Origin: Flavobacteriales bacterium
GTDB lineage: Bacteria; Bacteroidota; Bacteroidia; NS11-12g; UBA9320
Assembly (NCBI GenBank): GCA_020635355.1
Contig: JACJZW010000001.1
Coordinates: 62,001 to 126,000, forward strand
Direction: 5' to 3'
Length of the DNA stretch: 64,000 nucleotides
Positions 8,548 through 18,340 of this stretch are shown here, one piece after another (the first letter of the stretch is position 1; every line of letters begins with the position of its first letter). Under the pieces are notes generated by a model that saw nothing but the letters and a program-made list of their open reading frames with translations, made no database searches and was not told the origin of the DNA. The position numbers and the translations under genes are program-made.

Positions 8548-11166
8548 CTACTGAGCTAATTCCCGTTTAATGGCTTCAATCTTGAGTTGCGTATCGGCTT
8601 GCTTTTGTCGCTCACGCTCCACCACATCTTCAGCAGCGTTGGCCAAAAACTTCTCATTTTCGAGTTTTTTGTTAATGCCGAACAGAAAACCTTCCAATCG
8701 TTTTAGCTCACCTTCCAATTGAGCCGAATCCTTCTTCTCAGCCTGCATGCCTTCAAAGGCAATGAATACCTCATCCACGCCAAGCAGTTCCTTTTGTCCC
8801 TGGCCGTCTGTTCCATATTGGATGGAATTCACATTCGCCAGTTTGTCCACGATTCGCTCAAGTGCACCGTAGGTGGAGGATTTCTGTGTATTGATGGTCA
8901 CATCTGCCTTGATCTTTGGCGAAATACCATGACCATTCCGTACCGCTCGTACTTTGGATATCAAGTCCTGCGCTAACTCAATTTCCAAGTCGGAAGAAGT
9001 CCGATCAGAAGCTGTGGGCCATGATTGGTTGTTGATGTATTCGCCGTTCTCGCCGTTGAGTTGCTGCCACAGGTGCTCCGACACAAAAGGCATAAACGGG
9101 TGAAGCAAGCGCATCAAGGTGTCGAAGTTGGCTTTAACAATGGCCAGATCTTTTTGGGGCAGGGGTGAACCGTAGGCAGGTTTCAGCCACTCGAGATACC
9201 AGGAGCAGAAGTCGCCCCAAATAAGTTTGTAGGTGGTGAGCATGGCGTCAGACACCCTGAACTTACTGTAATGATCATCGATTTGGGAAATGGCTTCATT
9301 CAATCGGGTTTCAAACCACTGATGAATGTGATCCACATCACCCGTGTAGAATGCTTCGTCATTGTCACCAGCTTCCCAGCCGGAGATCAAGCGGTACGCA
9401 TTCCAAATCTTATTGGCAAAGTTTCGCCCTTGTTCACACAGGGATTCATCAAATAACAGGTCATTTCCGGCAGGGGCAGCCATCAGTAAGCCCATGCGGA
9501 CACCATCGGTTCCAAACTTCTCCATCAGGTCGATGGGATCAGGGGAATTCCCCAGTTGTTTGGACATCTTTCGTCCTTGTTTGTCCCGCACAATGCCGGT
9601 AAAATAGACGTCGCTGAAGGGGATTTCCTTTTGATATTCGGCGCCAGCCATAATCATTCGGGCCACCCAGAAGAAAATAATATCAGGTCCGGTCACCAAC
9701 AGGGATGTGGGGTAATAGTAGCTGATGTCATCGTTATCGGGATCCAGAATGCCGTTAAACACACTGATGGGCCACAGCCACGAAGAAAACCAGGTATCCA
9801 GTACATCCGGATCCTGGGTAAGATCACCCAGTTGCAGGTTGGCGTCTATGGCCTGCGCTTTTTCAAGAGCTTCAGCCTCATTTCGGGCAACAACGTGCTG
9901 ACCATTCGGAAGGTAATAAGCAGGGATGCGATGCCCCCAAATTAACTGCCTGCTAATGCACCAGTCTTTCAGGTTTTCGATCCAATGCCGGTAGGTGTTT
10001 TTAAGCTTGGCCGGGTGAATGCCAATCTTGTCTGTCATTACATCACTCAGAACCTCAGGGTTGCGCTCCATGAACTTGGTCATGTCCATAAACCATTGCT
10101 GACTGATACGGGGTTCAATCATGGCATTGGTGCGCTCTGAAAAGCCCACCTTGTTTTTGATGGGTTCGATTTTGATCAGATTGCCCAGTTCCTTGAGGTC
10201 TTCCGCAATCTTTTTTCGAACCGCAAAGCGGTCCATCCCAATGTAGTGACCCGCTGCATCGCTCATGGTTCCATCTTCATTGAACACGTCAATAGCAGCA
10301 ACATGGTGTTTTACACCCAGATTGTAGTCGTTGATGTCGTGAGCCGGAGTGACTTTCAACGCACCTGTTCCATATTCGATGTCTACATAGGAATCAAAAA
10401 TGATGGGAACCTCGCGGTTCACGATGGGAACGATGGCTTTCGCGCCTTTCAGGTGGGCATAACGTTCATCATCCGGATTAACGCAGATGGCCGTATCACC
10501 CAAAATGGTTTCCGGTCGGGTGGTAGCAATTTGAATGTAGTCATTGGAACCCACCAATTGGTATTGAACATAATACAGGTTGGAGTCCACCTCCCGGTAA
10601 ATTACTTCCTCGTCGGATAAGGCGGTTTTCCCGGCTGGGTCCCAGTTTACCATTCGGGCTCCTTTGTAGATCAGGCCCTTGTTGTACAGGTCAACGAATA
10701 CATCAATGACGGATGCATATAGGTCATCCTCCATAGTGAAGCGGGTTCGATCCCAATCGCAGGAGCAACCTAATTTTTTGAGCTGTTTGAGGATGATACC
10801 GCCGTATTTTTCCTTCCACTCCCAGGCATGCTCCAGAAATTCTTCCCGTGAAATGTCGCTCTTGTTAATACCTTTTTCCTTCAGCATGGCCACAACCTTA
10901 GCTTCGGTGGCAATGGAGGCGTGATCGGTACCAGGTACCCAGCAGGCATTAAAACCTTGCATACGGGCGCGACGAATCATAACATCCTGAATGGTATTAT
11001 TCAGCATGTGCCCCATGTGGAGCATGCCTGTTACGTTAGGCGGAGGAATGACTATGGTATACGGCGGTCTGTTATCCGGAGTTGAGGCAAAAAGGCCGTT
11101 ATTCATCCACCGCTCATACCAATGGGATTCAAAACCTGATGGTTCGTATTTATCGGTCAATTCCAT
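8548..11166 (-). CDS. valS: Valyl-tRNA synthetase
   Basis: 872 residues, normal for bacterial ValRS. It charges tRNA-Val and edits mischarged threonine. The class I signature HIGH appears as HMGH in PPNVTGMLHMGHML near residue 45, and KMSKS appears as KMSKQLGNSPDP near residue 520. Between them lies the CP1 editing domain (TTRPETILGDTAICVNP). An anticodon-binding domain and a C-terminal coiled coil (KRLEGFLFGINKKLENEKFLANA and the following residues) complete the family layout. The 99 bases between it and the LptF/G gene show no gene. Confidence 0.98.
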   Translation of the reverse strand: MELTDKYEPSGFESHWYERWMNNGLFASTPDNRPPYTIVIPPPNVTGMLHMGHMLNNTIQDVMIRRARMQGFNACWVPGTDHASIATEAKVVAMLKEKGINKSDISREEFLEHAWEWKEKYGGIILKQLKKLGCSCDWDRTRFTMEDDLYASVIDVFVDLYNKGLIYKGARMVNWDPAGKTALSDEEVIYREVDSNLYYVQYQLVGSNDYIQIATTRPETILGDTAICVNPDDERYAHLKGAKAIVPIVNREVPIIFDSYVDIEYGTGALKVTPAHDINDYNLGVKHHVAAIDVFNEDGTMSDAAGHYIGMDRFAVRKKIAEDLKELGNLIKIEPIKNKVGFSERTNAMIEPRISQQWFMDMTKFMERNPEVLSDVMTDKIGIHPAKLKNTYRHWIENLKDWCISRQLIWGHRIPAYYLPNGQHVVARNEAEALEKAQAIDANLQLGDLTQDPDVLDTWFSSWLWPISVFNGILDPDNDDISYYYPTSLLVTGPDIIFFWVARMIMAGAEYQKEIPFSDVYFTGIVRDKQGRKMSKQLGNSPDPIDLMEKFGTDGVRMGLLMAAPAGNDLLFDESLCEQGRNFANKIWNAYRLISGWEAGDNDEAFYTGDVDHIHQWFETRLNEAISQIDDHYSKFRVSDAMLTTYKLIWGDFCSWYLEWLKPAYGSPLPQKDLAIVKANFDTLMRLLHPFMPFVSEHLWQQLNGENGEYINNQSWPTASDRTSSDLEIELAQDLISKVRAVRNGHGISPKIKADVTINTQKSSTYGALERIVDKLANVNSIQYGTDGQGQKELLGVDEVFIAFEGMQAEKKDSAQLEGELKRLEGFLFGINKKLENEKFLANAAEDVVERERQKQADTQLKIEAIKRELAQ

Positions 11167-11195
11167 GCTGAAAATCTGAATGTTATAAAGTCGAC

Positions 11196-11233
11196 AAAAA
11201 TAAAAAAGCCCTCCGGCATTTGGCGGAAGGCTT
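11196..11233 (-). terminator. Rho-independent terminator downstream of rplS
   Basis: On the minus strand the arms AAGCCTTCCG and CGGAGGGCTT (ten pairs with one mismatch) are followed by TTTTTATTTTT. It lies 23 bases after the rplS stop and just before valS, so it should separate the two transcription units. Confidence 0.8.
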
Positions 11234-11256
11234 TGATATCGTTAAGGCGTTGTTTT

Positions 11257-11601
11257 CTAAACGCGTTTTTCCTTGATTCTTGCTTTCTTACCAGTTAGCT
11301 GACGCAGATAGAAGATACGAGCTCTTCGGACCTTACCGCGACGGTTAACAGTGACGTGATCAATCAGTGGACTGTGCAACGGGAAGATACGCTCCACACC
11401 AATGCCGCTGGAAATTTTTCGTACGGTAAAGGTCTCTGTGGATCCGGCACCACGTCGTTGAATAACAGTTCCTTGAAAAGGCTGGATACGTTCCTTGTTT
11501 CCTTCCTTGATCTTGTAGTATACGGTCACATTATCTCCGGCATTGAATTCCGGTGTTTCGGCTGTTAGCTGTGACGCTTCGATCTTCTTAATGAAATCCA
11601 T
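11257..11601 (-). CDS. rplS: 50S ribosomal protein L19
   Basis: 114 residues, standard for L19, which sits at the 30S-50S interface near bridges with 16S rRNA. The conserved core is visible: FNAGDNVTVYYKIKEGNKER, QPFQGTVIQRRGAG, ETFTVRKISSGIGVERIFP and GKVRRARIFYLR. A -7 promoter match lies 21 bases before the start and a strong terminator follows, so the gene looks monocistronic. In many bacteria it follows trmD; here the two are separated by about 10 kb. Confidence 0.98.
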   Translation of the reverse strand: MDFIKKIEASQLTAETPEFNAGDNVTVYYKIKEGNKERIQPFQGTVIQRRGAGSTETFTVRKISSGIGVERIFPLHSPLIDHVTVNRRGKVRRARIFYLRQLTGKKARIKEKRV

Positions 11602-11621
11602 CTCTGTTCGATATAGGGCTG

Positions 11622-11629
11622 CAAAGGTA
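11622..11629 (-). promoter_or_regulatory. Predicted rplS promoter (-7 box)
   Basis: TACCTTTG on the minus strand matches TAnnTTTG exactly and ends 20 bases before the rplS ATG, which fits a short leader. No clear -33 TTTG was found at the expected distance. Confidence 0.45.
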
Positions 11630-11720
11630 ATATTTTTTGGTATCGGTGAGCTTTTGTTCCGAATAATTTTAAGAGAATAATGTGGGTATCTGCTCTTGAT
11701 GTCTTGTTTATCAAACGATG

Positions 11721-14375
11721 TTATTTTCCGAATACTCCGGAGCGTTTCTTTTTGATTTCCTCCTCGAGTTTTTTGCGCAGTTCCTCTTTCTCCTTTTTAA
11801 TCTGCTCTTCTACTTTTTTCTTTTCAGCCTCAACGGCTTTTTTGGCTGCTTCTTCGGCTTCTTTCTTGGCCTGTTCGGCATCAGCCCGGGCCTTATCTAT
11901 TTCTGCCCTGGCGCGATCTTCGGCTTCTTTTTTACGTTGATCGATCTCTGAATTGATACGATCCTTTACTTGATCTCCTACATTTTTCCTGAGTTGGTTG
12001 TAGGACAACTTGATCTGAGGTTTCGTTACGGTGCCACCTACGGTCAGGTTCAACAGGAGGTCAGTTATGTCAGAGGCGCCTAACAAACTCCGTTTATCCT
12101 GTGGGATATAGTTCAGATAGGTTTGGGTGTTTTGTTCGTAGAGTGATTTGGGTACCGTAAGCAGGCCGGTCATATCAATGCTCTTATCCAGGGCGGTGTA
12201 CCCCCCTAGTTTTAATTTGGTTTGGCCAATGGGTAACTCGAATGGTTCCACATATACTTTGCCGTCTTCTACCTTGAAACTCAATAAGAGATCGGTGAGT
12301 TTGATGGGTTTGTTGAACTGATCGGTTTGTAGTTTCTGCCCAATTTCATTCACGATTTTAAGGCCTTTGAGGTCGCAGTTAAAAACATCTAAGAAGCCCT
12401 TACAGGATAATTTTGAAAGTACTGGTGAAAAGTCACCAGAGAATGGCGCTTTCAAATGAATGGTGGTGGAGAATAAACCGCTAGCCCATTCGGCCACCGG
12501 AGCTAATAAACGAATGGTTTCAAACTGTTTAAACACTGTGCTGATCTGGAGTCGTTCAGCGGTTAGGTTCAGGTCCGAAAGAATTTGTTCCGGATTTTGC
12601 ATGTTGAGGCTTCCGTCCATCTTAAAGAATCCATCGGCATATTCGGTTGACATGGAAGAAATGGTAACAATCTGGTTGTTCAGGTTTCCGGATGCCGTTA
12701 GGTTTTTGAAGTTCTCTTCACCGTAGGTTAATTGTTTGATGTTGGTCATCAGCGCCAGACCAATTCCTTTTGGGATATCGATGGGAGAGGAGGTTGCTCC
12801 GCTTTCAGTGGTGGTATCAATTTCCATGAAATCAGAGAAGTCCAATCGGGATGATGCCAAATTAATTTCGCCCTCGGTGGTACCGCTTCCCATGAGGTAT
12901 TGCCAGATGTTTCGGAGTTGAATGGAAAGCAGGAGATCGGATGATCCAGCCTTGGCTTGAAGAGTAGGAATGTTGAGTTTAGAATTATCCAACTCAATTC
13001 GTGCTGTAGCCACCTCAATGGGCTTAAGTACTTCAGGACCATTATAAAACACATCCGCAAACCGCAGTAATCCAGATGCTTTCATGGCATTGAGCTGATC
13101 TGATTCTATTCGGGCCGGATATCCATCAACTGAAACATCCGCGTCCAACAAACCTTTCATTTGCCGGTTTTGATCAGCAGGAAGCAACGCCGCCAGATCT
13201 GCCAGGTTCACCTGCCCTTTAAGACTTCCTTTTAGGTATGGATTGGTTTCCGGAGTGCGCAGTAGTAGGCTACCGGAGAATGGTTCGTTGTTCAGTGAGA
13301 AGGAGAAGGTGGGTACGTCCAATTTGAGGTGATCCGTGATCCCGTCAGGGCAGGATACGCCAAAATCAAGCGCAATTTTTTGGATGGGTTTGGCTGTTTT
13401 GTTGTAGCGCAGGGAGCCGTCTTTAATAGCCGCTTTCAGTCCATAACCCGGGAATGAATCGTTGCTGTATAATCCTTTGAAATAACCGGAAAGGGAGGCG
13501 GAACCATTGGCTTCAAAGTCGGCCACGTCGTCCAGATACATCGCTGGAACCAGACTCAGTAGTTCTTTGAAGGATGCCTCCGATGAGCTAAAGGTCAGGT
13601 CATATCGAATGTCGTCATCATTCACAAACTCCATCCCACCTTCACCAACGATCATCAGGTTTCCGGTGAAGAGTTGGTTGTCCTTAAAGAGGTATCGATC
13701 GTTCTGAAGGTCGATGGACATCGTTGCATCCCCATTTACCGGCAAATGGTTGAGATAGGGAATAGCATCGTAGGAGATGTACAAATCCGTAGTTTCAAAC
13801 TGCGTTTTGGCATCAAACACATCATCCTTAAACGAACCGGTGAGCGTACCGTTTAAGTGATTAATGGAAACATCCACTGCCCCGGCGGTGTCCAAATAAC
13901 GGAACCTGCCGTCAGTCACAATAATCCGATCAAAGTCAACACCTGCAGAAACAGATGATTCCGAGGTATCTTCAGGGAAAATGTCCCAGTTAGCCAATGA
14001 ATCGGCATAGGTCAGGTAAACGGACGGTTCATTGAGCCGCAAGCCGGTGATGGTGGCTTTCCCGTTACGCACGAACTCCATAAATTCGATCGAAACGGTA
14101 ACGGATTGAGCCGATACCAGGGTATCCAGTTCAAATGCTCCTTTACCTACGATAGAAAGATCCTGAATGTCGATCGTAAGATTGGGGAAATGACGAATCA
14201 GGCTAATGGTTACATCATCGTCAAAGTCCACTACGGCATCCAGATTCTGGTTAATCTCGGAACGGAGGAAAACAACGATCTCTGACTTGTACAATCGGGG
14301 CAGAATGAGTAAGGCTGCGATCAGTAGAACAACCAGAGAAACAAGAATAAGGGCAATGCGTCGAACAGTCTTCAT
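11721..14375 (-). CDS. AsmA-like large envelope protein
   Basis: 884 residues. The start MKTVRRIALILVSL begins a single membrane anchor (residues 5-25) followed by LPRLYKSEI, the usual AsmA opening; the ten residues available upstream are not conserved. The long periplasmic part has repeated beta-strand segments typical of AsmA/DUF3971 proteins (SISLIRHFPNLTIDIQDLSI-like opening, LTDLLLSFKVEDGKVYVEPF near the end). AsmA-like proteins are proposed bridges for phospholipid traffic or envelope homeostasis. The last 70 residues are a highly charged Lys/Glu/Ala coiled coil, an unusual tail for the family. It follows the barrel gene at 14442 by 66 bases on the same strand and may belong to that operon. 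Confidence 0.85.
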   Translation of the reverse strand: MKTVRRIALILVSLVVLLIAALLILPRLYKSEIVVFLRSEINQNLDAVVDFDDDVTISLIRHFPNLTIDIQDLSIVGKGAFELDTLVSAQSVTVSIEFMEFVRNGKATITGLRLNEPSVYLTYADSLANWDIFPEDTSESSVSAGVDFDRIIVTDGRFRYLDTAGAVDVSINHLNGTLTGSFKDDVFDAKTQFETTDLYISYDAIPYLNHLPVNGDATMSIDLQNDRYLFKDNQLFTGNLMIVGEGGMEFVNDDDIRYDLTFSSSEASFKELLSLVPAMYLDDVADFEANGSASLSGYFKGLYSNDSFPGYGLKAAIKDGSLRYNKTAKPIQKIALDFGVSCPDGITDHLKLDVPTFSFSLNNEPFSGSLLLRTPETNPYLKGSLKGQVNLADLAALLPADQNRQMKGLLDADVSVDGYPARIESDQLNAMKASGLLRFADVFYNGPEVLKPIEVATARIELDNSKLNIPTLQAKAGSSDLLLSIQLRNIWQYLMGSGTTEGEINLASSRLDFSDFMEIDTTTESGATSSPIDIPKGIGLALMTNIKQLTYGEENFKNLTASGNLNNQIVTISSMSTEYADGFFKMDGSLNMQNPEQILSDLNLTAERLQISTVFKQFETIRLLAPVAEWASGLFSTTIHLKAPFSGDFSPVLSKLSCKGFLDVFNCDLKGLKIVNEIGQKLQTDQFNKPIKLTDLLLSFKVEDGKVYVEPFELPIGQTKLKLGGYTALDKSIDMTGLLTVPKSLYEQNTQTYLNYIPQDKRSLLGASDITDLLLNLTVGGTVTKPQIKLSYNQLRKNVGDQVKDRINSEIDQRKKEAEDRARAEIDKARADAEQAKKEAEEAAKKAVEAEKKKVEEQIKKEKEELRKKLEEEIKKKRSGVFGK

Positions 14376-14441
14376 GGTACTAGTACAACGCAAAGGTATT
14401 GCCAAGCGTTTGATCTCAGGATTAAATATCCTGAATCGTCG

Positions 14442-16673
14442 TTAAAAAGAGAACTTCCGGGTAAAGGTGACTCCAAAGAAGGAATAACCATCGTAGTCTC
14501 CACTAGCCGAACGATTTAAACCGGGCTTCATGTCGTTGGGATTAGCCAGTTCGTAGGCCACTGGTCCAAGGTCCTTGTTTACAGAAGTGATTTGATCATA
14601 GCTCTGGAATGGTCCGGTACTTACATCGTCCAGGTAATCGGTGAAAAGCTTGTTGTAGGTGTAGGATACACTCACCAAGGTATTCCGATTCAGGTGCCGG
14701 GAAAGTTTAATGCCCATTGGTATGGCCACACTAAATCGGTTATAGGCGTATATAGATCCATCTTGTCGCTGTCCTTCAGTACCCACATTTCTAAGATTGT
14801 AATACACGCCATCCACTTCTGCCTGAGGTTGGAAATAGTAGACCGAAACACCGGCGAAGAAAGATGGAATGATGTTCTTGATTTTGCGGAATCGGTAAAG
14901 CCGGTATTCACCGGAAACTCCGATATCGTAGATCCAGGTTCTGAATGACAAGCCGCGATCGAAATTGGTTCCTCGTTGAGAGCCGATGATGGATGAACGG
15001 TCATCAGCACCGGCTATCACCATGCTGTTTTGAGACAGCTCGATTCGGTATCTATCGGTGAGATTGTATCCAAAACGGAAACCCAGGTTTGGACGAGCGT
15101 TGGGAAGGGAGAGGGTGATATTTGTGTAGGCCAAATCTCCAAAATACATGGTTGTCCCAACCAGAATACCTGCATCCCAATAGTCTTTTCGGAGCATGGA
15201 ATCCTCCGGATCAATTAATTCACTATCGATGAAGATATCACCCGTGTCTGATGCACTTCCGGATGGTATTGGGTTATCTCCGGTGTAGTATACACGTGGG
15301 GTGCTTTGAATGAGTTTAGGGATTCTGCGGAAGTCGTCATATCCTGAAATAAAGACGTTATTCTTCATCAAGAAACTCTTAAGACCAATATTTACAGCAG
15401 GTGCGATAAACCCGTTTTCATCTTCCAGGCCCTGGATTTTGATGTAGCCGTTTTTACCCATTTTGAGCAACCGGTCTTTGATTTGAATCCCAATAAGTTG
15501 ATTGCCATTTGAGAAATCAATTTTGTGTTCCAATTGCTCATATCTCAGCGTATCATCTTCCAGGTGGACGTAGTTAATACGGAACTTCTTTCCGACCCGA
15601 AGCGGACGATTAGCCACCAATTCAAACTGATCCGTGGTGGCGTTAATTTCGATATTGCTGTTGAGGTCATCAACACGTGCACCATTGACGCCTACTTTGT
15701 AAACGTGTCCGTTCACATCGGATGACGGCTTCTGCTGAAGCTTATCATATAAGAGGAGTGGAGCTCTTCTGGAGGTGCTCATGTCTTCCTGGTAGGCATC
15801 AAAATCAGCTTTGGCATTGTCGCCAAAATAATTCTCGTTTACATCCAGAAAATCAGAAGAACCCACGGCGGTAAGGTATACCGGAAAGAACTCAACGGTA
15901 TCCGACATCACCAAACTTCCAAAGTTGTAACATATGGAGTTATTTCGAATCAGCGGCTTACTTCCACGACCAGGAAGGGAGTTGTAGTTCATGAAAATGG
16001 GTGTGGTGAATATCCCATTGAGTTCACGACCGATGAATTCATTTCGGGAAAACACATTGTTGGTCAATTCCAGTTGAATCAACTCACCTGAACATTCTGC
16101 CAACATTAAACTTCCGGAATTATTCCCGAAGGTGTTGTGGTCGATGGTGATTTTTACGGTTTGATTGGTCAGAATTTTATCTAACTCCCGAATTTCAAAA
16201 AAGACGCCACTCCCAGATAGGTCTACAAATTCGTTGTTCTGGAATTTTACCGCTGTCCGGGACCAGTTTTTATTGAATTGAATGGGCTTGTGAAGGGAAC
16301 TGAATCTGGTGTAGGTGAACGTAATCTTTGAGTTATCTCCACCAACAATTACAAATCCCCGGCCGTTTTTGGCGGTATCCTCACTGTAGATCTGAACAAA
16401 GTTTCTTGGTTCACCGTTCACGTTCAAGCCACCTCGAACTTCAATTACAGCATCGTATTCAAACAGAAGAATTACTCCGGGCTGAACGTTCAAGGTTGCA
16501 CCAGTTTCAATGATATGGTGACCATCTATCCGGTAGATCGCAGGAACCAAGGTCTTGGTAGTGGTTACCGAGCTTGGGAAGGACAGGGTATCAGCTCCCC
16601 AGCTCATCATATGACAACCTATGGCAATGACCAAGGTTAGCGCTAATTTTCGTAGGTTAATGACGTTTAACAT
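14442..16673 (-). CDS. Parallel beta-helix protein fused to a PorG-like outer-membrane barrel
   Basis: 743 residues with a signal peptide (cleavage probable after MSWGA, about residue 27). Residues about 45-290 are a right-handed beta-helix rich in short strands and Asn turns (TVKITIDHNTFGNNSGSL, KPLIRNNSICYN). A beta-rich spacer runs to about 490. Residues 500-743 form a barrel ending in FTRKFSF, with elements I recall from PorG/DUF6089 proteins: GDLAY near the start, SFRTWIYDIGVSGEYRLYRF, FFAGVSVYYFQPQA, VGTEGQ (630-635), AIPMGIKLS and TDYLDDVS (679-686). PorG is the outer-membrane component that contacts the PorK/PorN ring of T9SS. The gene follows the GldM-like gene by 22 bases. The fusion suggests an outer-membrane partner that brings its own periplasmic or surface beta-helix. 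The PorG assignment is from memory of motifs and untested. Confidence 0.8.
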   Translation of the reverse strand: MLNVINLRKLALTLVIAIGCHMMSWGADTLSFPSSVTTTKTLVPAIYRIDGHHIIETGATLNVQPGVILLFEYDAVIEVRGGLNVNGEPRNFVQIYSEDTAKNGRGFVIVGGDNSKITFTYTRFSSLHKPIQFNKNWSRTAVKFQNNEFVDLSGSGVFFEIRELDKILTNQTVKITIDHNTFGNNSGSLMLAECSGELIQLELTNNVFSRNEFIGRELNGIFTTPIFMNYNSLPGRGSKPLIRNNSICYNFGSLVMSDTVEFFPVYLTAVGSSDFLDVNENYFGDNAKADFDAYQEDMSTSRRAPLLLYDKLQQKPSSDVNGHVYKVGVNGARVDDLNSNIEINATTDQFELVANRPLRVGKKFRINYVHLEDDTLRYEQLEHKIDFSNGNQLIGIQIKDRLLKMGKNGYIKIQGLEDENGFIAPAVNIGLKSFLMKNNVFISGYDDFRRIPKLIQSTPRVYYTGDNPIPSGSASDTGDIFIDSELIDPEDSMLRKDYWDAGILVGTTMYFGDLAYTNITLSLPNARPNLGFRFGYNLTDRYRIELSQNSMVIAGADDRSSIIGSQRGTNFDRGLSFRTWIYDIGVSGEYRLYRFRKIKNIIPSFFAGVSVYYFQPQAEVDGVYYNLRNVGTEGQRQDGSIYAYNRFSVAIPMGIKLSRHLNRNTLVSVSYTYNKLFTDYLDDVSTGPFQSYDQITSVNKDLGPVAYELANPNDMKPGLNRSASGDYDGYSFFGVTFTRKFSF

Positions 16674-16695
16674 AGTAGTAGCAGTAGTAGTAAGC

Positions 16696-18336
16696 TTACT
16701 TAACAGTGTAAGTTACAGGTGAAACATCAATTTCTTTACCCAAAGACGATTTCGCCTTGATGTTACTAAAAATCAAGATATCGCCTGGTTTAACACGAGC
16801 CAATGCATCCTGTGAAATGGCGTTTAAGGAACTTCCTGAATTGGTAATGGGTTGCAGGATGGATGTATGATTGTTGTAAATCACACTAAAATCAAACCCC
16901 GAGATATAAAATTGCTCGCTCACGAGGTATTCCTCAGATCGAATACTGAGTGTTTTAATCTTTTTCAATTCATCGGCGGTAAGTGTACTTCCGCTGGTTT
17001 TATTTAAAAGCAAGGCAACTGGCATGGCTAGTTCACGAACAATGAATCGTTTTTCCGCCACTTTAACCTTACCATAGCTCATTTGAGCAAAGACCTGAAC
17101 ATCTACATATCCGGGTTCTTCAACCCTTGCGTAAAAGTTTGATCCTTTCTTGAGAATAACTCCTTTGGTGATTTGAGCCTGGAGGCCTTCGGTGTCTTCA
17201 AATTCGGATGTCTTAATATTTAAAGCATTATCAACGCCAACATACAAGGTGCCCATCTCATTGTTTTGAAGAACAGGATCCAGGTCCATCACTTTAATAA
17301 ACTTGGACGAACGTTCCTCGTTTGAGGTAAACTGAATTTGATACACACCCTTTTCCTCAGGTACAAACATGAAGACGCCGGGTTTGGTCATGGATATATT
17401 CTGAGTAGATCCGTTTGCCTTTCGCAAGGTAACCGCGATACGTTTTCCGGATGCTGTATCAAACTTCACGTTGAATTTAGCGGGTTTTCCAACGGCGTAA
17501 ATGGAATCGGAAACGGATTCAATGGCCAGGGGAATGGATTGTCCCTTTTGTTCAAATTCGCCTTTTCCGCCACCTCGGTTTCGGGAAGCGCGAAAGGCTC
17601 GGATAAATTCTAGATCGCCAAGCAGATCACGTTGTTCCATGATGATCTCCGCAATGTCTTCCGGTACAACACGAGGCTTCGTGATTACGATGTCTTGAAT
17701 TACCTTACTGATGGTATAGGTGCGAGCTCTTTCCGTTGTGCTTTTGAAATAGGAAAGGTTTAGCAGTGCAACGTTCAGTGGGTTTTTCTTGAAGAAGAAC
17801 TCCGCGATGGGAGCAAAGTCTCCATCGGATCGTCTTATACGCTCAGGCAGTGGAAGGATGGAGTCCAGGTAGGCTACATCTTCAGCCGGTAAAAATTCGA
17901 TTAGTTTACGCTTGTAGCTGCGCAATGAGTTGAGCAACTTCTCGGCGTTTTTTTCCGTGATCATGAAATCATTGGATGGATTTTCTGACTTTCCGGAAGT
18001 GAGATAGCCGTACGTGTTGAAACCCTGCTTCTTGATCATGTTCACCTTCATGTCTTCAATGAGTTTGATTTGCTCATTGGTCAGCTCATCAATCTGAATG
18101 ATCTTGAGTTTGGTGTCATTGAACAGCTCTTCATCCTGCTGGACGTAACTTAACACCAGCATGTTGTACTTGGTGCTGTGACGCTCCACCTCGTTGCAGA
18201 GCATGTTCATGGACTGATTGGTGATGTACGTAGTATCCACAAAATCGGATGGGATAAACGTAAACAGGAAGGCCAAAAAGATCAGGTACAGAAGATTAAT
18301 GGCCTTCTGACGGAGTTTTTGAGAATTTGTTGCCAT
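16696..18336 (-). CDS. GldM/PorM-like motor protein
   Basis: 546 residues (canonical GldM is about 515). GldM passes through the inner membrane once, sits inside the GldL pentamer and carries motion across the periplasm to the outer-membrane ring. Visible: the GldM-type N-terminus (SQKLRQKAINLLYLIFLAFL) with a membrane helix at about 13-30, a helical first periplasmic domain, then beta-rich domains (IPLAIESVSDSIYAVGKPA; GTLYVGVDNALNIK) and the GldM-like end KPGDILIFSNIKAKSSLG. It starts four bases after the GldL-like gene. The sequence is clearly divergent from typical GldM, and neither gldK nor gldN is adjacent, so I read it as a paralogue or variant rather than the standard T9SS component. 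The canonical genes could lie elsewhere in the genome. Confidence 0.85.
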   Translation of the reverse strand: MATNSQKLRQKAINLLYLIFLAFLFTFIPSDFVDTTYITNQSMNMLCNEVERHSTKYNMLVLSYVQQDEELFNDTKLKIIQIDELTNEQIKLIEDMKVNMIKKQGFNTYGYLTSGKSENPSNDFMITEKNAEKLLNSLRSYKRKLIEFLPAEDVAYLDSILPLPERIRRSDGDFAPIAEFFFKKNPLNVALLNLSYFKSTTERARTYTISKVIQDIVITKPRVVPEDIAEIIMEQRDLLGDLEFIRAFRASRNRGGGKGEFEQKGQSIPLAIESVSDSIYAVGKPAKFNVKFDTASGKRIAVTLRKANGSTQNISMTKPGVFMFVPEEKGVYQIQFTSNEERSSKFIKVMDLDPVLQNNEMGTLYVGVDNALNIKTSEFEDTEGLQAQITKGVILKKGSNFYARVEEPGYVDVQVFAQMSYGKVKVAEKRFIVRELAMPVALLLNKTSGSTLTADELKKIKTLSIRSEEYLVSEQFYISGFDFSVIYNNHTSILQPITNSGSSLNAISQDALARVKPGDILIFSNIKAKSSLGKEIDVSPVTYTVK

Positions 18337-18340
18337 GGCC

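Noticed and set aside
16675..16695. Run of GTAGTAG triplets just upstream of the barrel gene
   Set aside because: A short triplet run that could be a slippage site, but it is too short and outside the coding frame to claim phase variation.
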